Source: Clostridiales bacterium (GTDB lineage Bacteria > Bacillota > Clostridia > Oscillospirales > Oscillospiraceae). Taken from it: a stretch of 38,792 bases of DNA. The DNA lies in the NCBI GenBank assembly GCA_014799475.1, contig JAAVHX010000013.1:20959-59750 (forward strand). Direction: 5' to 3'. Made by a program: the position numbers and the translations under genes. Positions within the stretch are counted from its first letter, which is position 1; every line of letters begins with the position of its first letter. The notes beneath the pieces are model-generated. The model saw only the letters and a program-made list of their open reading frames with translations. It did not search any database and was not told the DNA's origin. This document shows positions 16,474 to 23,163 of the stretch, in pieces.

Positions 16474-17226
16474 ATGTTTAAGGGCTTTTACAATCTCACA
16501 TCGGGGATGCTGACCCAGCAGCGCCACTTGAACGTGGTGGGCAACAACATGGTGAACATCTCCACCGCGGGCTTTAAGGAGAGCCGCTACACCGCCACCA
16601 CCTTTGACGATGTGATGTACACCCGGGTGGGCAACAGGGAGAAGGTGTACACCGAGATCGGGCGGCAGAGCTATATCCGGGCCAACAGCGAGATCTACGT
16701 CACCTACGACCAGGGTATCCCGGAGCCCACCGACATCCCCCTGGATTTCGCCATCATGGGGGACGGCTTCTTCGCCATCCAGCAGGAGGACGGAAATACC
16801 GTCTACACCCGGGCGGGCAGCTTCTCCCTGGACGACGAGGGCTACCTGTGCTTCCCCGGCGTGGGCCGGGTGCTGAGCAACGAGGGCCAGCCCATCGTCC
16901 TGGGCACCGACAAACTGGAGGTGGACGCGTTTGGCAACATCTCCCAGAAGGACGGCGGCTATTTGGGCCGCCTGGGCGTGTACAACTTTGAGGATTTGGA
17001 GCAGCTGGAGCACAACGACGCGGGCTTCTTCACCGGAGAGGGCGCGGAGGCCATGGAGACTCCCCAGGTCATGTGGAAGTATCTGGAGCGCTCCAACGTG
17101 GATATGATCCGCCAGATGACCGATATGCTCACCTGCCAGCGCGCCCTGCAGAGCGCGGCTTCGGTGACCAAGATGTACGATGAGGTTATGGGCCACGCCG
17201 CCAGCGATGTGGGCCGGTTAGGATGA
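16474..17226 (+). CDS. Flagellar hook-basal body protein, FlgF/FlgG family (first copy)
   Basis: This is one of two adjacent rod proteins that join the basal body to the hook. The 250-residue product has the N-terminal motif MLTQQRHLNVVGNNMVNIST, the middle motif IMGDGFFAIQ, and the C-terminal helix VDMIRQMTDMLTCQRALQSA. Length and layout fit FlgF or FlgG; which of the two cannot be settled without alignment. The gene starts 6 bases after the sigD stop and is followed within 11 bases by the second copy. Confidence 0.9.
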   Translation: MFKGFYNLTSGMLTQQRHLNVVGNNMVNISTAGFKESRYTATTFDDVMYTRVGNREKVYTEIGRQSYIRANSEIYVTYDQGIPEPTDIPLDFAIMGDGFFAIQQEDGNTVYTRAGSFSLDDEGYLCFPGVGRVLSNEGQPIVLGTDKLEVDAFGNISQKDGGYLGRLGVYNFEDLEQLEHNDAGFFTGEGAEAMETPQVMWKYLERSNVDMIRQMTDMLTCQRALQSAASVTKMYDEVMGHAASDVGRLG

Positions 17227-17237
17227 GGTGAGACAGC

Positions 17238-17996
17238 ATGAATCAATCCTTTTATATCGGCGCTGTGGGCGCCCAGATGCAGCAGCGGCGGATGAACATC
17301 ATCGGCGACAACATCGCCAACCTGAACACCGTGGGCTTCAAGGCCGACCGCTCCGATTTCACCGCCCTGATGTATCAGAACCATCGGGGCGCGCTGAACG
17401 GTGAGGATAATACCCAGCTGCCCATGGGCGTGGGCACCCGGCTGCTGATGACCTCCACCAACTTCACCCAGGGGCCGGTGGTGGACAACCAGCGCACCCT
17501 GGACTACATGATCGAGGGGGACGGGTTCTTCGCCCTGGTGGATCTGGCCACCGGCGAGGTCAGCTACACCCGCAACGGCGCGTTTGTCATGTCCGAGCTG
17601 GAGCGGGCCACCGGTGAGGTGGACGAGAACGGCCAGCCCGTGATGAACAAGGTGTTCTGCCTGGGGGACAACGAGGGCCGCTTTGTGCTCAGCGATGTGG
17701 GCGGCCTCATCGAAGTGACCGACCCCTCGGAGAAGCTGCCCATCGGCATCTTCGATTACGCCAACTATAACGGAATGCAGCAGCTGAGCGACACCCGCTA
17801 TATGCCCGTCGACAAGAACGGGGGGCTTTGGTACGGCACCGGCAACCTGCTCCAGGGGGTGCTGGAGGGCTCCAACGCCGACCTGGCGGAGGAGTACACC
17901 AAGGTCATCGAATCCCAGCGGGCGTATGGTATGGCGCTGAAGATGGTGCAGACCTCCGATGAGATCGAAGCCACCATCAATGGCCTGCGCAACTAA
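17238..17996 (+). CDS. Flagellar hook-basal body protein, FlgF/FlgG family (second copy)
   Basis: Second rod protein of the same family, 252 residues. The N terminus has AVGAQMQQRRMNIIGDNIAN followed by LNTVGFKADRSDF, the middle has IEGDGFFALVD, and the C-terminal helix has VIESQRAYGMALKMVQTSDE, close to FlgG-type proteins. The ATG at 17238 follows GAGGTGAG. It precedes cheC by 13 bases. The two copies presumably make successive rod segments; the FlgF/FlgG division is inference. Confidence 0.9.
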   Translation: MNQSFYIGAVGAQMQQRRMNIIGDNIANLNTVGFKADRSDFTALMYQNHRGALNGEDNTQLPMGVGTRLLMTSTNFTQGPVVDNQRTLDYMIEGDGFFALVDLATGEVSYTRNGAFVMSELERATGEVDENGQPVMNKVFCLGDNEGRFVLSDVGGLIEVTDPSEKLPIGIFDYANYNGMQQLSDTRYMPVDKNGGLWYGTGNLLQGVLEGSNADLAEEYTKVIESQRAYGMALKMVQTSDEIEATINGLRN

Positions 17997-18009
17997 GGAG
18001 GGAGACTGA

Positions 18010-18636
18010 ATGGCGATCAAAAATTACGACGAGCTGAACTCGCTGGAGTTGGATACGCTCCGGGAGATCGGCAGCATGGGCACCGGCAACGCGGCCACCG
18101 CCCTGTCCCAGATGCTGGGGCGGGAGGTGCGCATCACGCTGCCCGAGGTGCGCATCATGGGCTATAACGAGGCCATTGAGTGGATCGGCGGCCCGGAGGA
18201 GATCACCGCCGGCGTGCTGGTGAAGCTCAGCGGGCAGATGACCGGCATCATGCTGTCGGTGCAGCCGCTGGAATTTGTCAACATCGTGCTGGAGAGCATG
18301 ATGGAGAAAACGGTGTCCGACTACACTGAGCTCACCGATATGGAGCACTCCGCCCTGGTGGAGGTGGGCAACATCATGATCTCCACCTTCATCAACGCGC
18401 TGAGCGGCCTGTCCGGCATAGATGTGAGCCTCACGGTGCCCGCTTTCACGGTGGACATGCAAGGGGCCATCCTGGCCGTGCCCATGGCGGAATACGGCGG
18501 ACAGTCCGACTACATCATGACCATCGGGGGCAACTTCATCAGCGACAACAAGCAGGTTCCCTGCCGCCTGCTGCTGTCGCCCGACCTCAGGTCGCTGAAT
18601 GCTTTACTACGGAAGCTGGGCGTAAGTGATGGCTGA
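18010..18636 (+). CDS. cheC: CheY-P phosphatase CheC
   Basis: CheC removes phosphate from CheY-P and, when bound to CheD, links CheY-P level to receptor modification. The 208-residue product has the two-fold CheC fold with two active-site patterns. The second is complete (S114, E118, N121, P144). The first has D15, E19 and P45 in the right spacing, but the catalytic Asn is replaced by Ser22, so this site is probably weak or dead. A strong AAGGAGGGAG site precedes the ATG at 18010. Its stop overlaps the cheD start by 8 bases, and CheC and CheD are known partners. Confidence 0.94.
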   Translation: MAIKNYDELNSLELDTLREIGSMGTGNAATALSQMLGREVRITLPEVRIMGYNEAIEWIGGPEEITAGVLVKLSGQMTGIMLSVQPLEFVNIVLESMMEKTVSDYTELTDMEHSALVEVGNIMISTFINALSGLSGIDVSLTVPAFTVDMQGAILAVPMAEYGGQSDYIMTIGGNFISDNKQVPCRLLLSPDLRSLNALLRKLGVSDG

Positions 18637-19111
18637 CAACAAGATCACCATCGGCATCGCGGATATGAAGATGGCCAAAGGGGAGGGCATGTTGGTCACC
18701 TACGCGCTGGGGTCCTGCATCGGCATCTGCCTGCACGACCCGCTCCTCAAGCTGGGGGCGCTGATCCATATTATGCTGCCGGTCAATATGGAGGCGGGGC
18801 GCAAAAACACGATGAAGTATGCCGATACGGGGATCAGGGAGACCTTGAAGCAGATGGAGGCCATGGGCGCCAATCGCTCCAGGATCACCGCCAAGATCGC
18901 CGGCGGGGCCATGATGTTCAAGGACGGAACGGGCTCCTTGGGCAACATTGGACAGAGGAATATCGAGAGCGTGAAGCTCAACCTGAGAAAAGAGGGCATC
19001 CACCTGCTGAAGGAGGATGTGGGCGGGTCGGTGGCCCGCACCCTGCTTTTTGACGTGAACAGCGGCCTGGGCTGTGTGCGCTGCTACGGCCGGCCGGAGC
19101 TTATCATTTGA
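18629..19111 (+). CDS. cheD: Chemoreceptor glutamine deamidase CheD
   Basis: CheD deamidates glutamines on chemoreceptors and binds CheC. The 160-residue product has the three catalytic residues in the known spacing: T24, C30 (in LGSCIGI) and H47 (in ALIHIMLP). The family segments KYADTGI and KIAGGAMMF are also present. The ATG at 18629 is preferred over the GTG directly before it. The gene overlaps the end of cheC, so production of the two partners is coupled. Its likely targets include the receptor at 28860. Confidence 0.95.
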   Translation: MADNKITIGIADMKMAKGEGMLVTYALGSCIGICLHDPLLKLGALIHIMLPVNMEAGRKNTMKYADTGIRETLKQMEAMGANRSRITAKIAGGAMMFKDGTGSLGNIGQRNIESVKLNLRKEGIHLLKEDVGGSVARTLLFDVNSGLGCVRCYGRPELII

Positions 19112-19118
19112 CAGAGCA

Positions 19119-19138
19119 GGGCCCGCCCCGGCGGGCCC
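19119..19138 (+). repeat. GC-rich hairpin between cheD and cheV
   Basis: GGGCCCGC (19119-19126) pairs perfectly with GCGGGCCC (19131-19138) around a CCCG loop. It starts 7 bases after the cheD stop and is followed by CAGATTGAAGGGAGAG (the cheV ribosome site), not a T run. It is therefore more likely an mRNA processing or stability element than a terminator. Confidence 0.65.
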
Positions 19139-19160
19139 CAGATTGAAGGGAGAGTTGGAA

Positions 19161-20093
19161 ATGATGGAACAAAACAAGCAGGGCATTCTGCTGGAGTCCG
19201 GCACCAATGAGATCCAGATCATGAAGTTCACCATCGGGGGCAACCTGTACGGCATCAATGTGGCCAAGGTGCGCGAGATCATGATCTCCGCCCCGGTGAA
19301 GCCCATGCCCCACGCCCACCCGGCGGTGGAGGGCATCTTCAAGCCCCGGGACACGGTGATCACCGTGGTGGACCTGCCCCAGTATCTGGGGGTGAAGAGC
19401 GCCAAGGATGACAAGGACATCTTCATCATTACCAATTTCAACAAGATGTTTATCGCGTTCCGGGTGCATACGGTGGATCGGATCAGCCGCATCTCCTGGA
19501 CAGACATCTCCAAACCGGACAAAACCGTATCCGGCGGCGAGGAGAGCGTGGCCACTGGCATCGCCCAGTGCGACGGCGAGCTGGTCACCATCCTGGACTT
19601 TGAGCGCATCGTGGCGGAGATCGCCCCGGAGACCACGATCCAGATCTCCGAGGTGGAGCAGCTGGGCCCCCGGGATCGCAACGATAAGCCCATCTGGGTG
19701 GCGGAGGACTCCATCCTGCTGGCCAAGATGATCGGGGACTCCCTGCGCAAGGCCAATTACGTCAATCTGCATATGTTCTCCAACGGCCTGGAGCTGTGGG
19801 AGGCCCTGACCGCCCTGTCCCCCGACAAGGAGCTGTCCCAGGACGTGGCCCTCATCATCACCGACATCGAAATGCCCCAGATGGACGGCCACCGGCTGAC
19901 CAAGCTGGTAAAGGACAACAGCCGGTTCAAGGATATTCCCGTCATCATCTTCTCCTCCCTGATCAATGAGGAGATGCGCCGCAAGGGCAGGGAGCTGGGG
20001 GCGGACGAACAGCTTACCAAGCCGGAGATCGGCCACCTGGTGGATGTGATGGATCACCTTCTCATGCTCCAGGAAAAGAAGGTCAAGGGATAA
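19161..20093 (+). CDS. cheV: Chemotaxis coupling protein CheV (CheW domain plus receiver domain)
   Basis: CheV couples receptors to the CheA kinase like CheW and adds adaptation through its receiver domain. The 310-residue product has a CheW domain (about 10-160; IMKFTIGGNLYGINVAKVREI near the start, GIFKPRDTVITVVDLPQYLG in the middle) and a receiver domain (about 175-305) with acidic residues in VAEDS, phospho-acceptor D235 (in ITDIEMP) and K287. The start ATG at 19161 (or 19164) follows GAAGGGAGAG; a longer frame open from 19074 would run through cheD and is rejected. No cheA or cheW lies in this window. Confidence 0.94.
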   Translation: MMEQNKQGILLESGTNEIQIMKFTIGGNLYGINVAKVREIMISAPVKPMPHAHPAVEGIFKPRDTVITVVDLPQYLGVKSAKDDKDIFIITNFNKMFIAFRVHTVDRISRISWTDISKPDKTVSGGEESVATGIAQCDGELVTILDFERIVAEIAPETTIQISEVEQLGPRDRNDKPIWVAEDSILLAKMIGDSLRKANYVNLHMFSNGLELWEALTALSPDKELSQDVALIITDIEMPQMDGHRLTKLVKDNSRFKDIPVIIFSSLINEEMRRKGRELGADEQLTKPEIGHLVDVMDHLLMLQEKKVKG

Positions 20094-20115
20094 GGGACAG
20101 GATTAGGAGGCGCTT

Positions 20116-21420
20116 ATGAGCGGCAAGTATATCGTGCGGCAGCCCATCCGGGATCATGAGGGAAGCACCATCGGGTATGAGATCCTCTACCATGGGGCCA
20201 ATCAGGCCTTTAGCAGCGACAGCTCCACTTCCAGCGCGGAATTTGCCGCCGCCAACACGATCTATAATTTTCTCACCGACAACAGCCCCAAGGTGTTGAA
20301 GGGTACGCTGAATTTTATGACCTTCACCACCATGCTGCTGATGAAAAAGACACCCAGGCTTTTTGATAAAAACGACCTGGTCATCCAGATCGACGACGCG
20401 GTGATCATCCACCCGCTGTCCATGCACCTGGTGCGGCAGTACGCCAAGGAGGGCTACCGCGTCGCGGTGAACGACTTCCAGTTTACTCCCCGGTATTTGG
20501 CCCTGCTGGACGACATCCATTTCATTAAGATCAACGCGAAAAACGCCAGCGAGGTCACCATCCGCAACACGGTGGAGATTGCCCACAGCATGAACATCAA
20601 GTGCATTGTCACCCATGTGGACGACCCGCATGCTTACCAGCGGGCGGTGGCTCTGGGGGCGGATGGGCTGGAGGGTTCCTATGTGGCCGACAAGCTCACC
20701 ACCAGGGCTCACAGCAGCGCCTATATCCAGAGCAATTTCTTCCAGCTTATGGTGGCCGTCACCAAGGACGAGCCCAACGTGGAGGAGATCGAGCAGCTGA
20801 TCGCCGCGGACGCCAGCCTGACCTACGGCCTGCTGAAAATGGTCAACTCCGCCTACTTTGCCCTGCGCCACCGGGCGACCACCATCACCCAGGCCATCAT
20901 GACTCTGGGCCTGGGCCAGCTGAAGCAGTGGATCTATCTGCTCAGCGCCAGCAACGCGGAGAACGAGGTGGATCCCGGCTCGGAGGAGTTCTTGAAGCGC
21001 TCCTTCATGCGGGCCAATTTCTGCAGCGAGCTGATGAACTACGCCAAGGATATGCCCATCTCCAAATCTGAGGGCTATCTGATGGGTATGTTCTCCACCC
21101 TGAACTATCTCATCGACGCTCCCCTGGAGGAGATCCTGGCCGAGGTGCCGGTGGCCGACGAGATCAAGTCCGCCCTGCTCCGCCGCGAGGGGCGCTGCGG
21201 CAAGCTGTATGAGCTGGTGCTCAGCTATGAGTCCGCAGACTGGGAGCGCATCACCGCCCTGGCCGAGGAGCTGGGCATTCCGGACAACATGATGACCAGC
21301 GTCTACTTTATCTGCATGGAAAATGTAAATACCCTCTGGGAACAGCTTACCAATCCCTACCCCCGGCAGGGCGAGCCTGTGGAGGCGGAAACACCCGAGA
21401 CCCGATCGGATCAAAGCTGA
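20116..21420 (+). CDS. EAL-HDOD protein with degenerate EAL domain
   Basis: The 434-residue protein combines an N-terminal EAL-like domain (about 1-200) with a C-terminal HDOD domain (about 205-400; SLTYGLLKMVNSAYF and AIMTLGLGQLKQWI motifs), the architecture of B. subtilis YuxH-type proteins. EAL domains cut cyclic di-GMP, but key sites are changed here: the DDFG-type metal loop reads NDFQF, and the Lys-Ile-Asp segment reads KINAK. Only a Glu in the first motif (YEILYHG, E22) remains. I infer that it binds a partner or nucleotide rather than cutting it. It ends the long fla/che unit; the ATG at 20116 follows AGGAGG. Confidence 0.88.
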   Translation: MSGKYIVRQPIRDHEGSTIGYEILYHGANQAFSSDSSTSSAEFAAANTIYNFLTDNSPKVLKGTLNFMTFTTMLLMKKTPRLFDKNDLVIQIDDAVIIHPLSMHLVRQYAKEGYRVAVNDFQFTPRYLALLDDIHFIKINAKNASEVTIRNTVEIAHSMNIKCIVTHVDDPHAYQRAVALGADGLEGSYVADKLTTRAHSSAYIQSNFFQLMVAVTKDEPNVEEIEQLIAADASLTYGLLKMVNSAYFALRHRATTITQAIMTLGLGQLKQWIYLLSASNAENEVDPGSEEFLKRSFMRANFCSELMNYAKDMPISKSEGYLMGMFSTLNYLIDAPLEEILAEVPVADEIKSALLRREGRCGKLYELVLSYESADWERITALAEELGIPDNMMTSVYFICMENVNTLWEQLTNPYPRQGEPVEAETPETRSDQS

Positions 21421-21431
21421 TTTCAGGACAA

Positions 21432-21470
21432 AAAATCTCTGGCGGATCGTTCCGATCCGCCAGAGATTTT
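21432..21470. terminator. Bidirectional terminator between EAL-HDOD and comFB-like genes
   Basis: A perfect 18-base stem (21432-21449 with 21453-21470) around a TTC loop. The arms begin AAAATCTCTGGCGG and end CCGCCAGAGATTTT, so a T run is present on either strand. It lies between two converging genes and closes the 20-kb fla/che unit from the left and the parA-comFB unit from the right. Confidence 0.93.
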
Positions 21471-21479
21471 CCATCAGGT

Positions 21480-22154
21480 TTACTCCCGGCCGTGGTGGGG
21501 GCGCTCCATGACCAGCTTGCAGGCCTGGAGCAGCTGGGCCGTGATGTCGCTGCTGAACTTGCTCTCGTACACCGTCAACCGGGGGACCATATCTCCCCGC
21601 TCCAGCACCACATATTTGGGGGGCAGGTGGTTCAAGGTGAGGGCCTTTACGTCCTCCATGCAGCGCTCACAGCTGCACAGGCCGAACATCTGCACATATT
21701 TGGGGGCCTTCTCCTCCACCAGCACCTGCATGACGTTCATGTAGCCGGGGTAGGCGGGGAGGTGGGACTCATCCCACTTGGAGGCCTCCCCGGCCTCGGG
21801 CTGAGCGGCGGGCGCGGGTTCGGGCTCAGGCTGGGGTTGAACGGCGGCGGGCTCGGGCTCGGGTGCGGGGGCAGGCTCGGGCTCCGGCTGGGGGGCGGGC
21901 GCCGCCTGTTGGACAGGCGCGGGAGCGGCCTGCCGCGGGGCTGCCTGCTGCGTGACCTGCTCGCCCTCCAGCGCGTCCTCCAGCGCGTTCTTGATCTGCA
22001 CCGACACAGCGGCGTCCGGGGCCATGGAGGCGGCGATGGGGGTCTGGGCGGCGGGCGCGGCCGCCTCCTCGGGAGAGGCGGCGGGATCGGGCTTCTTGCT
22101 GAGCAGGTTCATCACCCGCGCGGTCTTGCTGGTTTTGTCGTTCTTAGATGCCAT
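21480..22154 (-). CDS. ComFB-domain protein with basic N-terminal peptide and long Pro/Glu/Ala linker
   Basis: This 224-residue protein has three parts. The first ~23 residues are basic (MASKNDKTSKTARVMNLLSK). Residues about 24-130 are low-complexity Pro/Ala/Glu repeats. Residues about 130-224 match the ComFB family: VLVEEKAP, then the cysteines C160, C162 and C165 (LCSCERCMEDVKAL), then LNHLPPKYVV. ComFB proteins were named from a competence operon; some members are reported to bind cyclic dinucleotides. The ATG at 22154 follows TAAGGAG and lies 17 bases after the parA stop, so the two form one unit. I infer that it is a ParA cargo adaptor or receptor; competence is not suggested by the context. 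Confidence 0.8.
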   Translation of the reverse strand: MASKNDKTSKTARVMNLLSKKPDPAASPEEAAAPAAQTPIAASMAPDAAVSVQIKNALEDALEGEQVTQQAAPRQAAPAPVQQAAPAPQPEPEPAPAPEPEPAAVQPQPEPEPAPAAQPEAGEASKWDESHLPAYPGYMNVMQVLVEEKAPKYVQMFGLCSCERCMEDVKALTLNHLPPKYVVLERGDMVPRLTVYESKFSSDITAQLLQACKLVMERPHHGRE

Positions 22155-22171
22155 GACGCTGAACTCCTTAC

Positions 22172-22984
22172 TTAATTGAAAAATTTGGAGATATATCTTT
22201 GCTTAAATGACTGCTTGGGCCGAGGGAAGCGCTCCCCAGCCACCGCGTCCACGATCTCCTGGAAGTCCTGGGCGGGACGGGAGTCGGGCTGGTAGGTGAG
22301 CACGCTCTGCCCATGGGCGGGGGCCATAGCCACGCCCACGCCCCGGTGGATCTTAGCCTGGAACACCTGGCTGCCCAGCTGCCCGGCCACCTCCTCGGCC
22401 AGCTCCAGGATGTCCTTGGACAGGGTGAGCCGGCCGTTGAACTTGTTGACCAAAATGCCCAGCACCTTCAAATGGGGGTTGTAGGTGGAGCGCACGGTTT
22501 CGATGGTCTCCTGGAGCTGGGTGATGCCCACCAGGCTGAGCACCTCCGCCTCCATGGGGACGATCAGCCCGTCGGAAGCCACATAGGCGTTGACGGTGAG
22601 GATGTTCAGGGCAGGCGGCGTGTCGACGATGATGAAGTCGTACTGGGAGCGCACGGCGGACAGCTTGTCGGTGAGCAAAAACTCCCGGCGGGGCATGGTG
22701 AACTCCACATCGGCGGCGGACAGCATAATATCCGAGGGCAGGATGTCGCCGTATTCGGTGGACTGGATGGCCTGCTCGATGGGACAGCTTCCCTGGAGCA
22801 CGTCATAGACAGTGCTGCCCGAGCCGATGTCCAGCCCCAGGTTGAAGCCCAGGTTGCCCTGGGGATCCAGGTCGATGCCCAGGACCCTGGCCCCGCGCTG
22901 TTGGAGGCCGGACACCAGGGCGGCGGCGGTGGTGGTTTTGCCCACGCCTCCTTTTTGATTGGTGACGGTAATGATTTGAGTCAA
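22172..22984 (-). CDS. ParA/Soj-family ATPase
   Basis: ParA-type ATPases form patterns on DNA or membrane to place chromosomes, plasmids or protein clusters. From a TTG start at 22984, with AAGGGGAGGG upstream, it has 270 residues. The deviant Walker A motif with signature lysine (QKGGVGKTTT, K11 and K16), LDPQGNLGFNLG and Walker B (FIIVDTPPAL) are all visible. A longer frame open to 23095 would add a hydrophobic stretch with no ribosome site and is rejected. No ParB gene or parS-like repeats are seen; its operon partner is the ComFB-domain gene. The C terminus (KQRYISKFFN) is basic and amphipathic. It differs from MinD-like FlhG in lacking an obvious FlhG N-terminal motif, so its cargo is unknown. 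Confidence 0.9.
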   Translation of the reverse strand: MTQIITVTNQKGGVGKTTTAAALVSGLQQRGARVLGIDLDPQGNLGFNLGLDIGSGSTVYDVLQGSCPIEQAIQSTEYGDILPSDIMLSAADVEFTMPRREFLLTDKLSAVRSQYDFIIVDTPPALNILTVNAYVASDGLIVPMEAEVLSLVGITQLQETIETVRSTYNPHLKVLGILVNKFNGRLTLSKDILELAEEVAGQLGSQVFQAKIHRGVGVAMAPAHGQSVLTYQPDSRPAQDFQEIVDAVAGERFPRPKQSFKQRYISKFFN

Positions 22985-23026
22985 GGAATATTCCCTCCCC
23001 TTTACAAAAACATTGGAGAAAAGTCT

Positions 23027-23053
23027 TAAGTTTAATATACTACAGGTCGATAA
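23027..23053 (+). promoter_or_regulatory. SigD (sigma-28) type promoter for fliD-fliS
   Basis: TAAG (23027-23030), a 15-base spacer, then GTCGATAA (23046-23053). This matches the flagellar sigma consensus TAAA-N15-GCCGATAA with two changes and exact spacing. It faces fliD, giving a leader of roughly 100 bases that contains a small hairpin (GGCGGG-TAT-CCCGCC, 23121-23135). SigD itself is encoded at 15625. Confidence 0.85.
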
Positions 23054-23163
23054 AAAAGAACAGAGGTACAGCGAAAAAAAACTAAAAATTTTCAAAATTT
23101 TCTTCTGTGAGCGCGCTTGGGGCGGGTATCCCGCCGATGGCCTTTCGAAAGGAGCGGTTCAGC

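Noticed and set aside
18816..18826. GCCGATA sequence inside cheD as a SigD promoter
   Set aside because: No TAAA-type -35 box at 15 bases upstream, and no late gene starts nearby.
22985..23026. A defined parA promoter on the minus strand
   Set aside because: A TATATT element can be found near 23037, but no convincing -35 box at normal spacing; not reported as a feature.
22985..23095. Longer ParA start at 23095
   Set aside because: The extra 37 residues are a hydrophobic shadow of the AT-rich promoter region and include the translated ribosome site; TTG 22984 is well placed after AAGGGGAGGG.
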